Source: Limnochordales bacterium
Lineage (GTDB): Bacteria > Bacillota > Limnochordia > Limnochordales > DUMU01
Length of the DNA: 64,000 bases
Direction: 5' to 3'
Assembly: GCA_014896315.1 (NCBI GenBank)
Contig: JADBKP010000001.1
Coordinates: forward strand, 327,557 to 391,556
Part shown: positions 33,904 through 41,096 of the stretch, one piece after another
How the letters are laid out: every line of letters starts with the position of its first letter
Position numbering within the stretch: the first letter of the stretch is position 1
Translations under genes and position numbers: made by a program
Notes under the pieces: generated by a model
What the model was told of the DNA's origin: nothing
Seen by the model: only the letters and a program-made list of their open reading frames with translations
Database searches by the model: none

Positions 33904-33931
33904 TTGACAATAATGGTTCGTAATATATAAT
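33904..33931 (+). promoter_or_regulatory. Consensus promoter of the peroxiredoxin gene
   Basis: TTGACA (33904-33909) and TATAAT (33926-33931), both perfect consensus, are 16 bases apart. Transcription would start near 33938, leaving a leader of about 145 bases before the start codon at 34084. Confidence 0.8.
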
Positions 33932-33941
33932 CCAACCTGGA

Positions 33942-34037
33942 AACGGTTCACACTACACTTACCGGCAACCCCGCTTGCTACCCGAGGTCGGCCTCAGGAA
34001 GGGCAGGCTACCGGGGAGTGCCCACCGATGAACCGTT
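33942..34037 (+). promoter_or_regulatory. Structured 5' leader of the peroxiredoxin gene
   Basis: Nested complementary segments can fold the leader into one branched arm: AACGGTTCA (33942-33950) with TGAACCGTT (34029-34037), GGCA (33964-33967) with TGCC (34019-34022), CCCCG (33969-33973) with CGGGG (34012-34016), CCC (33981-33983) with GGG (34001-34003), and GAGG (33984-33987) with CCTC (33992-33995). It matches no riboswitch class I know. It could be a regulatory leader or a short independent RNA. The surrounding 33755-34083 holds no gene. Confidence 0.45.
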
Positions 34038-34083
34038 GCCAGCGAACGACGCAAAGAAGTACGGTCGAGGAGGGTCTTGCAAG

Positions 34084-34623
34084 ATGCCGTTGGTTGGATC
34101 ACCTGCACCCTACTTTGAGATGCCCAGCACAAAGAATCTGGACACTCTTGACGAACCTGTGCGGCTTAGTGACTACCGTGGCAAGTGGCTGGTACTCTTC
34201 TTCTACCCGCTCGATTTCACCTTCGTCTGTCCCACCGAGATTCTGGCGATGAATGATCGCTATGAGGAGTTTAAGGAGCTGGGGGCGGAGATTCTGGGCG
34301 TCAGCACCGACAGTGTCTACAGCCATCGTGCCTGGATCAACACCCCGCGCGAGCAGAACGGGCTTGGCGGCTTGAAGTTCCCGCTTGCCTCCGATATCAC
34401 CAAGAGGGTTTCGCGGGCATACGGTGTGCTTCTCGAAGACGAGGGTATTGCGCTGCGTGGGCTCTTTATCATCGATCCGGAAGGCAAGATCCGGTATCAG
34501 GTGGTTCACGAGCTTAACGTAGGGCGGTCCGTCGACGAGACACTGCGGGTGCTGCAGGCGCTTCAGACCGGCGAGCTCTGCGGCGCCAACTGGGAGCCCG
34601 GGCAGGCTTTCATCAAGCCATAA
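34084..34623 (+). CDS. 2-Cys peroxiredoxin (AhpC/TSA type)
   Basis: ATG 34084 (MPLVGSPAPYFEMP) with GAGGAGG upstream gives 179 residues; the longer open frame lies in the leader. The peroxidatic cysteine C49 is in FYPLDFTFVCPTE and the resolving cysteine C166 in GELCGANW, the typical 2-Cys arrangement. It reduces H2O2 and organic peroxides and is recycled by thioredoxin-like proteins, here probably the PDO/glutaredoxin system encoded on both sides. Expression should be strong from a consensus promoter with a structured leader. Confidence 0.95.
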   Translation: MPLVGSPAPYFEMPSTKNLDTLDEPVRLSDYRGKWLVLFFYPLDFTFVCPTEILAMNDRYEEFKELGAEILGVSTDSVYSHRAWINTPREQNGLGGLKFPLASDITKRVSRAYGVLLEDEGIALRGLFIIDPEGKIRYQVVHELNVGRSVDETLRVLQALQTGELCGANWEPGQAFIKP

Positions 34624-34712
34624 GCAAAAAGAGAAGTCGCCGGAGCATAACCGATGCAACAGGGAGCGTCCGGAGCAGCCAGTCGGCAGGCGGCTCCGGG
34701 CGTTGCTTTCTC

Positions 34713-34743
34713 TTGCGTCTATCCAGTTCGTGTAATATTACAC
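34713..34743 (+). promoter_or_regulatory. Promoter with overlapping palindromic operator before the redoxin gene
   Basis: TTGCGT (34713-34718) and TATTAC (34736-34741) are 17 bases apart. The perfect 14-bp palindrome GTGTAATATTACAC (34730-34743) covers the -10 element, the position of a repressor site. The regulator is unknown. Confidence 0.45.
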
Positions 34744-34767
34744 TTAGACAGCAAGGGAGGAGTTACC

Positions 34768-35244
34768 ATGCCATTGCACCTCAACACCCCCCTTCCCTCT
34801 CTCGCGGGCGGAACGGAGTGGCTCAACGGCGGACCGCTGCAGAGCGAGGAGCTGGTCGGGCACCCGGCTTTGATACATTTCTGGTCGATCAGTTGCCACC
34901 TCTGCAAGGAGACCATGCCGGCAGTAAACGCCTGGCGTGACCGCTACGGGCCGGCCGGCTTACAGGTGGTAGCAGTACACATGCCGCGCGGGCCGGAGGA
35001 TACCGATGTGGAGAAGGTGAAGGAGCTCGTGGAGAAGCTCGGCATAACGCAGCCGGTCGTCGTCGACAACACCCACGCCATCAAGAAGGCGTTCAGCAAC
35101 GAGTATGTACCGGCCTTTTACGTATTTGACAGCGAGGGGAAACTCCGCCACTTCCAGGCCGGTGATCGCGGGCTGAAGATTGTGGAGCGGAGAATACGCC
35201 GGGTGTTGGGATTGCCGGAGGAGGACGGCAGCAGTGCCGGTTGA
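34768..35244 (+). CDS. TlpA-like thioredoxin-fold redoxin
   Basis: ATG 34768 follows GGGAGGAG, giving 158 residues. It has a redoxin/TlpA fold with active site CHLC in HFWSISCHLCKETMPAVNAW and a cis-proline at YVPAFYVFD. No signal peptide is present, so unlike most TlpA/ResA proteins it is cytoplasmic. It likely reduces disulfides or peroxides together with the peroxiredoxin upstream. Its end overlaps the start of the amidohydrolase gene by 11 bases. Confidence 0.9.
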   Translation: MPLHLNTPLPSLAGGTEWLNGGPLQSEELVGHPALIHFWSISCHLCKETMPAVNAWRDRYGPAGLQVVAVHMPRGPEDTDVEKVKELVEKLGITQPVVVDNTHAIKKAFSNEYVPAFYVFDSEGKLRHFQAGDRGLKIVERRIRRVLGLPEEDGSSAG

Positions 35245-36172
35245 TCCTTCCGTACTCTTCAGCACGCCGCCACCCAGGAAGGTGGCGGTTCCTATCATTG
35301 ACGTGCATACGCACGTCCGCCGCCTACCCGAAACCCGGCTCCTGGTGGAAGCAGCCCAGCATTACGGGGTGGCACGGCTGGTCGGGATCGCCACGTTAGA
35401 CGACTGCCTCTCGCTTAAGGAGGAGTACCCGGACGCACTGGTGATGGCCGCTACCCTGGTGTACGACAACAGGCATGACCCGGAGCGGTTTGTACGGGAG
35501 AACCTGGCTTTGCTGGAACGGGGGGCGGCAGCGGGGCTGAAGGTGGTCAAGCTGTGGTTCAAACCGTCGTTCAATGTGGAAACCGGGATGAAGCTGGATG
35601 ATCCCCGGCTTGCTCCGATCTTTGCCCGCATGGGTGAACTGGGTCTCGTAGCGCTGATTCACATCGCTGATCCGGATATCTGGTGGGTGAAGTACTACTC
35701 GGATCGGACGGTTTACGAAACCAAGGAAGAGACTTATCGCCAGGCGGAGAATGTTCTCGCCCGTTACCCGGCGCTCAAGATCATCCTGGCCCACCTGGGC
35801 GGCGATCCTGAGCATCTGGACCATCTCGAGCAGTTGCTGTCCTCCTACCCAAATCTGTATCTCGATACGAGCGCGACCAAGTGGCTGGTACGAGAGCTGG
35901 GCAAACAAAGGGAAGCGGCCCGGGATTTCTTCATCCGCTGGCGCGAGCGCCTGCTTTTTGGCACCGACCTGGTGGTCCGGCCCGGACTGCCCCTCGATCA
36001 CTACCTCTCCCGCTACTGGGTACACCAGCTCTTCTGGGAAACCGATGTTGTTTGCCCCTCTCCCATCCCCGACCCGGACTGCGAAGGCACCCCCATGATA
36101 CGGGGGCTCGACTTGCCGGCCGATGTACTGCACTCTCTCTATCACGACAACGCCGTGCGGGTACTGGGATGA
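35234..36172 (+). CDS. TatD/amidohydrolase-like metal-dependent hydrolase
   Basis: GTG 35234 with GGAGGA upstream gives 312 residues overlapping the preceding gene, so translation is probably coupled. The protein is a TIM-barrel amidohydrolase (amidohydrolase-2-like): IIDVHTHVRRLP (metal-binding HxH), VKLWFKPSF, ALIHIADPD, IILAHLGGDPEHLD and LLFGTDLVVRP with the conserved Asp. It would hydrolyse or decarboxylate a small organic substrate in the cytoplasm; the substrate is unknown. Its place behind redoxin genes is unexplained. Confidence 0.88.
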   Translation: MPVDPSVLFSTPPPRKVAVPIIDVHTHVRRLPETRLLVEAAQHYGVARLVGIATLDDCLSLKEEYPDALVMAATLVYDNRHDPERFVRENLALLERGAAAGLKVVKLWFKPSFNVETGMKLDDPRLAPIFARMGELGLVALIHIADPDIWWVKYYSDRTVYETKEETYRQAENVLARYPALKIILAHLGGDPEHLDHLEQLLSSYPNLYLDTSATKWLVRELGKQREAARDFFIRWRERLLFGTDLVVRPGLPLDHYLSRYWVHQLFWETDVVCPSPIPDPDCEGTPMIRGLDLPADVLHSLYHDNAVRVLG

Positions 36173-36185
36173 TGCGTGCTTTCTC

Positions 36186-36215
36186 TTGTCGAGCCGACTG
36201 CGGGTATGTTATAAA
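36186..36215 (+). promoter_or_regulatory. Promoter of the CsoR-family operon
   Basis: TTGTCG (36186-36191) and TATAAA (36210-36215) are 18 bases apart; the large palindromic operator begins four bases further on, over the expected transcription start. Confidence 0.5.
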
Positions 36216-36218
36216 CGA

Positions 36219-36258
36219 GTCGGGCGGCCGATACCCTCCGGGGTATTTGCCGCCCGAC
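36219..36258. promoter_or_regulatory. Large palindromic CsoR-type operator
   Basis: ATACCC-TCCG-GGGTAT (36231-36246) is a perfect CsoR-type site. It is embedded in a longer inverted repeat: GTCGGGCGGC (36219-36228) with GCCGCCCGAC (36249-36258). More GGGTAT half-sites flank it at 36202-36207 and 36260-36265. The palindrome could also fold in RNA. It indicates autoregulation of the downstream repressor gene. Confidence 0.7.
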
Positions 36259-36309
36259 CGGGTATTTGTTTACACGAAGCCGAGAATCCTCGGAAGGAAG
36301 AGGTTGCCG

Positions 36310-36570
36310 ATGACGAGCAGCCGGCTCGAGGTGGAACGCCTTATTGACCGGATGAAAAGGGTGGAGGGCCAGGCGCGCGGCGTGCAGCGAATGCTGCAGG
36401 AGGGCAGACCTTGTGAAGAGATCGTCACCCAGCTGGTTGCGATGCGGGAGGCCATTGCGCGCGTGGCAATGCAACTGATCGGTGGACACCTAGAGCAGTG
36501 CCTCGCGGAGAACATGGACATGGACGAAGCGCTCAAGAAGGCTACCGATCTTATGATCCGCCTGAGCTGA
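36310..36570 (+). CDS. CsoR-family (DUF156) metal- or persulfide-sensing repressor
   Basis: ATG 36310 starts an 86-residue all-helical protein with the CsoR/DUF156 sequence: RLEVERLIDRMKRVEGQARGVQRMLQEGRPCEEIVTQLVAMREAIARVAMQLIGGHLEQCL. The Cu(I)-ligand triad of CsoR is present as C35, H60 and C64; persulfide-sensing CstR uses two cysteines at equivalent sites. It binds DNA as a tetramer and releases it on Cu(I) or persulfide binding. The gene lies behind a perfect CsoR-type operator, and the same motif controls the divergent thiol operons at 29.8 kb. No copper transporter is in the window, so sulfur species may be the signal (inference). Confidence 0.93.
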   Translation: MTSSRLEVERLIDRMKRVEGQARGVQRMLQEGRPCEEIVTQLVAMREAIARVAMQLIGGHLEQCLAENMDMDEALKKATDLMIRLS

Positions 36571-36585
36571 AGGAGGGGGAAACAG

Positions 36586-37311
36586 ATGCCTCTCTTGCGG
36601 GAACAGGACCGGCAAGCGGTCCGGACGCGGCTTCAAGAGCTGGTCGGCCCCGTGAAGCTTTTGCTCTTCGTTCAAAAACCGTCCCCGCTTATCATCCCGG
36701 GCGAGGAGCGGTCGCGCTGCCAGTATTGCCGGGAGATGCAGCAGCTCCTGGAGGAAGTGGTCGAACTCTCTCCCCAACTCTCCCTGGAAGTGGTAGATTG
36801 GAAGGTAGATCCGGAGCGTGCCCGGCAATACGCTATAGATAAGGTTCCGGCTCTGGTTCTGCTCAAGGGAGATGGTACGGATACCCGCATCCGCTTCTTT
36901 GGGATCCCGTCCGGGTATGAGTTCAGCACGCTGATAGAGGACATTCTGGATGTGGCGCGGGGTGCGGGACGGCTGCAGGAGGCGACGCGCGACTTTTTGC
37001 GCTCGCTACAGCAACCTCTCCATCTGCAGGTCTTCGTCACCCCCACCTGCCCGTACTGTCCGCAGGCCGTCCGCCTCGCCCACCAGCTGGCGCTGGAGAG
37101 TGATATGGTGCGGGCAGACATGATCGAGGCCATGGAGTTCCCGGAGCTGGCCGAGCAGTACGGGGTAATGGGAGTGCCTCGCACCGTCATCAACGACCGG
37201 CAATTCCTCGAGGGAGCTGTCCCGGAGGAGATGCTGGTACAGGCCCTGGCGGCGATAACTGCGGTGGGCAACGATATGGATGGCAGAGCAGAGTCAAGCG
37301 GACCCCAATGA
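36586..37311 (+). CDS. Protein disulfide oxidoreductase, both CxxC sites intact
   Basis: The protein has 241 residues and lies 15 bases after the CsoR-family gene with AAGGAGG before ATG. It is a paralogue of 30559-31251, with two thioredoxin folds. The N-terminal site is C45-Q-Y-C48 (RSRCQYCREMQQL) and the C-terminal site C155-P-Y-C158 (FVTPTCPYCPQAVRLAHQ). A C-terminal tail (GNDMDGRAESSGPQ) is extra. PDOs introduce or exchange disulfides in cytoplasmic proteins of thermophiles. Being in the regulator's own operon, it is probably induced by the same signal. Confidence 0.93.
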   Translation: MPLLREQDRQAVRTRLQELVGPVKLLLFVQKPSPLIIPGEERSRCQYCREMQQLLEEVVELSPQLSLEVVDWKVDPERARQYAIDKVPALVLLKGDGTDTRIRFFGIPSGYEFSTLIEDILDVARGAGRLQEATRDFLRSLQQPLHLQVFVTPTCPYCPQAVRLAHQLALESDMVRADMIEAMEFPELAEQYGVMGVPRTVINDRQFLEGAVPEEMLVQALAAITAVGNDMDGRAESSGPQ

Positions 37312-37351
37312 CCGGCGGCCTGGTGGACCGGCCGGGAAAGGCGGCAAACAT

Positions 37352-37750
37352 ATGACCGGGGCTACCGAATCATCGCAAAAGGCGGCAAAGGCGAAGACAG
37401 AGGGCGAGCAGGCAAGAGCCGCTGCGGCCGGCAATCCTGCCCGGGACCGTATCGGATGGCTGCTGCGTTACGGGTTCGCGGCCGTGCTACTGCTGGTCGG
37501 TTTGATGCAGCTGGTCAACGGCCTGGCCCTGACATTCTATGGTACGGTAGCCACCGCACCCTGGCAGTTCCTTATCGGCGGAGGCGGAAGCATCACCGGC
37601 GACACGTCACTCACACCCGGGGAGCTCAAGGTAGAGGCCCTGGTCCGCCTGGCGGTCGGCGTGCTGCTGGTCTGGCCAGGAGGTCACCTGCTGCGCAAGA
37701 GCCGGCGGGAAAATGGCGAAAGGAGTCGGGAAGATGGCGGAAGGAGTTAA
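37352..37750 (+). CDS. Small hypothetical membrane protein
   Basis: ATG 37352 with GGGAAAGG upstream is preferred; an ATG at 37280 would overlap the PDO gene and lacks a ribosome site. The 132-residue protein has a charged Lys/Ala/Glu-rich N-terminus (about 35 residues), then two membrane segments (about 43-65 and 96-115) separated by an extracellular Gly-rich loop (GGGGSITGDTSLTPGELK), and a strongly basic end (RKSRRENGERSRED). No family is recognised. Confidence 0.65.
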   Translation: MTGATESSQKAAKAKTEGEQARAAAAGNPARDRIGWLLRYGFAAVLLLVGLMQLVNGLALTFYGTVATAPWQFLIGGGGSITGDTSLTPGELKVEALVRLAVGVLLVWPGGHLLRKSRRENGERSREDGGRS

Positions 37751-38228
37751 GCTGGAGATCGTACCCATAGAGAAACCGGCTGATACCAATTTTATCCTGG
37801 GTCAGGCTCACTTCATTAAGACTGTAGAAGATCTGTACGAGGCGATAGTCAATACTAGCGCACAGATACGCTTCGGGATCGCTTTCTGCGAGGCGTCGGG
37901 GCCGCGGCTTGTGCGCTTTGCGGGCAATGACGAGAAATTGATCGACCTCGCAGTCAGCAACGCCAGGAGGATCGGTGCCGGCCATTCTTTCATCATCTTT
38001 ATCGAGAATGGTTACCCGATCAACATCATCCCCGCCATCCGTAACGTGCCGGAAGTGGTCTCGCTCTTTTGCGCCAGCGCCAACCCTGTGCAGGTGGTGG
38101 TGGCCGCAACTGAGCAGGGGCGTGGCATCCTGGGAGTGATCGACGGAGCAGCGCCCCTCGGCGTGGAGGGACCTGAGGATAAGCAGGCCCGCCACGACCT
38201 GCTCCGCAGGTTCGGGTATAAGCTTTGA
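37734..38228 (+). CDS. Adenosine-specific kinase (DUF355 family)
   Basis: ATG 37734 lies seven bases after AAAGGAGT and overlaps the preceding gene by 17 bases. The 164-residue protein matches DUF355 from end to end: NFILGQAHFIKTVEDLYEAIV, RFGIAFCEASGPRLVRFAGND, RRIGAGHSFIIFIENGYPINII, CASANPVQVVVAATEQGRGILGVIDG and ARHDLLRRFGYKL. The family, described as adenosine-specific kinase from archaea, is common in thermophiles. It is the last gene of the CsoR-PDO unit; the link to thiol chemistry is not obvious. Confidence 0.9.
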   Translation: MAEGVKLEIVPIEKPADTNFILGQAHFIKTVEDLYEAIVNTSAQIRFGIAFCEASGPRLVRFAGNDEKLIDLAVSNARRIGAGHSFIIFIENGYPINIIPAIRNVPEVVSLFCASANPVQVVVAATEQGRGILGVIDGAAPLGVEGPEDKQARHDLLRRFGYKL

Positions 38229-38236
38229 CGCTGCCT

Positions 38237-38308
38237 GGCGGGCCCGGGCGCCGGGCAATGCAGCCGCTCGCCCGGACGGAGGACCTAGGAGCTGGGCCCG
38301 GGCCCGCC
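38237..38308. terminator. Long GC-rich inverted repeat between convergent genes
   Basis: GGCGGGCCCGGGC (38237-38249) and GCCCGGGCCCGCC (38296-38308) are perfect 13-bp complements 46 bases apart. The repeat lies between the kinase-like gene and the end of the ABC exporter gene and may block read-through in both directions. No T-run is present. Confidence 0.45.
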
Positions 38309-38346
38309 GGGCCCGCACGACCTGTACAGGCCAGGGTTAGTGGCCG

Positions 38347-40182
38347 CTACTCCGCCAGGAGCTCCAGGCCCGGTCGAAACTGCTCTTCGTAGAGGCGGCG
38401 GTAGAGCCCGCCTTCGGCCAAAAGCTGTGCGTGCGTTCCCTGCTGCACAATCATCCCGTTGTTCACCACCAGAATCAGGTCGGCCTTAAGGATGGTCGAC
38501 AGGCGGTGGGCGATGACAAGACTGGTGCGACCCGGCATCAGCCGCTCCAGCGCCTGCTGGATGAGAGCCTCGGATTCCGAGTCGAGAGAAGAGGTGGCCT
38601 CATCCAGGATCAAGATACGGGGATCGGCAAGGATCGCCCGGGCAATGGCCAGGCGTTGTTTTTCGCCGCCAGAGAGCTTGAAGCCCCGTTCACCCACTAT
38701 CGTATCCAGCTTGTCCGGAAGCCTCTGCACCAACTCCCAGATGTTGGCGAGTCGGAGCGCGGTCTCAAGCTCCGCGTCGGAAGCGTCAGGCTTGCCGTAG
38801 AGCAGATTCTCCCGGATGGTGGCATGAAACAGGAAGGTCTCCTGCGTTACCACACCGATCTGCCGGCGCAAAGAGGCAAGGTTTACCTGGCGCAAGTCGA
38901 TGCCGTCGATGAGCACCCGACCCTGTTGCGGGTCAAAGAGACGCTGGACGAGGTAGGTGATGGTGGTCTTCCCGGAGCCGCTCGGCCCGACAAGAGCCAC
39001 AAGTTGCCCGGGCGCCGCCGTGAAGCTGACCCCCCGCAGTACCGGTTGGTCGGGCTGATAGCCGAAGGTGACGTTGTCGAACTGGATCTCTCCCCGCAGC
39101 GTCCCCAGCACCACCGGACCATCGCTAACCTCCGGCTGCAGGTCAAGGTACTGGTAGATCCGTTCAAACAGGGCCATGGCACTCATCAGGTCCACATGCA
39201 CGTTGGCCAGGGAGGAACTGGGACCGTACAGACGTCCGAGGTAGGAGACGAAGGCGACCAGCGCCCCGATGGTCAGCTCCCCTCGCATAACCATCCGGCC
39301 GCCGATGAGATAGATGATGGCCGGACCCAGGGTCCCAAAAAGTCCCAATACCGCGAAAAACCAGCGGCCCGCCAGCCGTGAACGGATATTGAGAATCATC
39401 AGGTCCCGGCTGAGACGGCTGAAGCGTTCCTCGACCTCCGGCTCGCGGGCAAAGGCCTGGATGACGAGATGGCCGCTGACGGAGAGCGCCTCCTGGATCA
39501 GGCTGTTGAGTTCGGCCAGGCGCTGCTGGGCCAAGCTGGTCACCCGCCAGCGAAACGCCCCCACCTTGCGCGTGGGAAAAACAAACAGGGGCAGAATGGC
39601 AACGGCGACCAGAGCCAGCTTCCAATGCCAGGCAAATAACACGCTGAGGGTCCAACCAACGGTAAGAAGGTTGGTGACGACGGCGACGAGGGTCCCGGAG
39701 ATCGCGCCTTCAATGCCTGCTACGTCACTGGTGACACGCGACATGATCTCACCCGTGCGTGACTCAGTGAAAAACCTCAGGGACATGCGTTGCAGTTTGT
39801 GGAAGAGCTGGCCCCGCAAGTCGTAGATGATACGCTGGGCGATCCAGGTGGTAAGGTAGTTCTGAGCGACACCCACAAGACCGCCCAGCACGGCGATACC
39901 GATGGCAGCCATGACCAGTAACAGTAGCAGGTGAAAGTTGGCTTCCGGTATGGCGCGGTCGATGACAAATGCCCAGATCAAAGGAGGTAGCGTACCCAGA
40001 CCCACATTGACAAGAATAGTGAGGAAGATGACGAGCAAGCGCAACCAGTAAGGCCGAAAAAGGGAGAGGGTACGCCGCAGATAATATGAGAAAGGACGAG
40101 ACAAGCGAGGGACCTCGGTGCTGAACCGACGGACGTTGAAGAAACCACCGCCACCTCCAGGACCGCCGGGCCAGATACCCAA
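38347..40182 (-). CDS. ABC exporter, fused permease and ATPase (MsbA/LmrA type)
   Basis: The protein has 611 residues with TTG start 40182 and AGGCAGGTG upstream. Residues about 40-330 form six membrane segments of the type I exporter fold, and residues about 365-600 form the nucleotide-binding domain with Walker A GPSGSGKTT, signature LSGGEKQRLAIARAIL, Walker B ILILDEATSSLD and switch His in VIAHRLST. As a homodimer it exports lipids, drugs or peptides. A Gly/Phe-rich N-terminus (GPGGGGGFF) precedes the first helix. It is monocistronic, and the substrate cannot be inferred. Confidence 0.95.
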   Translation of the reverse strand: MGIWPGGPGGGGGFFNVRRFSTEVPRLSRPFSYYLRRTLSLFRPYWLRLLVIFLTILVNVGLGTLPPLIWAFVIDRAIPEANFHLLLLLVMAAIGIAVLGGLVGVAQNYLTTWIAQRIIYDLRGQLFHKLQRMSLRFFTESRTGEIMSRVTSDVAGIEGAISGTLVAVVTNLLTVGWTLSVLFAWHWKLALVAVAILPLFVFPTRKVGAFRWRVTSLAQQRLAELNSLIQEALSVSGHLVIQAFAREPEVEERFSRLSRDLMILNIRSRLAGRWFFAVLGLFGTLGPAIIYLIGGRMVMRGELTIGALVAFVSYLGRLYGPSSSLANVHVDLMSAMALFERIYQYLDLQPEVSDGPVVLGTLRGEIQFDNVTFGYQPDQPVLRGVSFTAAPGQLVALVGPSGSGKTTITYLVQRLFDPQQGRVLIDGIDLRQVNLASLRRQIGVVTQETFLFHATIRENLLYGKPDASDAELETALRLANIWELVQRLPDKLDTIVGERGFKLSGGEKQRLAIARAILADPRILILDEATSSLDSESEALIQQALERLMPGRTSLVIAHRLSTILKADLILVVNNGMIVQQGTHAQLLAEGGLYRRLYEEQFRPGLELLAE

Positions 40183-40364
40183 AGGGAATCACCTGCCTCT
40201 CGAACTGCCCGTGCCGAACACCGGGCACACTCTTCTAGTCGGGCCGGGGCCTTTCCTTCCCGAGTTTAGCCGCAGATGTTTCCAGAGATGCTAATGAGCG
40301 ACTACTGCCACAATCAATGACCGGAAGGAGGACAGGCGGTATCCGAAGAGATACCGCCGCACAC

Positions 40365-40934
40365 ATGATCAAACGTGGATGGTTGGTTATTCTTGCCGCA
40401 GCCATACTGATCGCCGCCGTTGTCTGGTTTTTCCGCGGTGATCGCCTCGCCCCCGGGCACAGACCCGTAACCGTCGCCCTCTACTTTCTCCGCTATGACC
40501 CTGACACCAACCAGGTACACCTGGAAGAGGTGCAAAGAACGCTGGAGTCTCAGCCAGATAAGAGAAGCAACCCGGAGACCACACCCACAGTAGACCGGCT
40601 GCGGGCGGCTATCGAGGCCCTGCTCGCGGGCCCAACCCCACAGGAACGCGCCCGCGGATTGCATAGCGAGATTCCTGCCGGCACCCGGTTGCGGAACCTG
40701 CGGGTAAACAGGGGTATTGCCTTCGTCGACCTGTCCGCAGCTTTCGAGTCCGGCGGCGGCAGCCTCAGCGTCCGTGCCCGCGTTGCTCAGTTACTATATA
40801 CGGCCACCCAGTTTCCGGAGATTGCCGACCGGGTGCGGATCCTGATCGAGGGTGAGGCCAGGGAGACCATCACCGGCGAAGGGTTGATCGTCAGCGAGCC
40901 GCTGTCGAGGCGGGAATACCCGACAACCCTCTGA
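40365..40934 (+). CDS. GerMN-domain membrane-anchored protein
   Basis: The likely start, ATG 40365 (MIKRGWLVILAAAILIAAVVWFF), gives a clean signal anchor; ATG 40317 upstream also keeps the frame, and neither has a good ribosome site at normal distance, although GGAAGGAGG occurs at 40321-40329. Residues about 35-185 form a GerMN domain (VTVALYFLRYD, RLRAAIEALLAGPTPQERARGLHSEIPAGTRLRNLRVNRGIAFVDLSAAFESGGG, RVAQLLYTATQFPEIADRVRILIEGE). The domain occurs in spore-germination protein GerM and in envelope lipoproteins of Bacillota. It is probably anchored in the membrane facing outward. Confidence 0.85.
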   Translation: MIKRGWLVILAAAILIAAVVWFFRGDRLAPGHRPVTVALYFLRYDPDTNQVHLEEVQRTLESQPDKRSNPETTPTVDRLRAAIEALLAGPTPQERARGLHSEIPAGTRLRNLRVNRGIAFVDLSAAFESGGGSLSVRARVAQLLYTATQFPEIADRVRILIEGEARETITGEGLIVSEPLSRREYPTTL

Positions 40935-41096
40935 CAACCGGCATCGCAGAGGCCAGCAGCATACTGGCAGACCCGGTCCTCCTGCGGACCCCCGGAACCC
41001 CCGGAACCGCCGTGCAGGGCGCTGGAAAGTGCCACCGCCAGGCAGGAGTTTCTCTGGTTTCCTATAACTTTTTTGTTGCAAAGGGGGATTTGCCGG

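Noticed and set aside
33961-34016. Resemblance of GGTCGGCCTCAGGAAGGG to the helix 8 tip of SRP RNA
   Set aside because: The invariant bases flanking the GGAA loop (GTCAGG and AGCAG) are not present in the right places, and the outer helices differ.
36219-36258. Reading the 40-bp palindrome only as a terminator for the amidohydrolase gene
   Set aside because: It has no T-run, lies downstream of a promoter-like pair, and its core matches CsoR-type operators also found at 29.8 kb.
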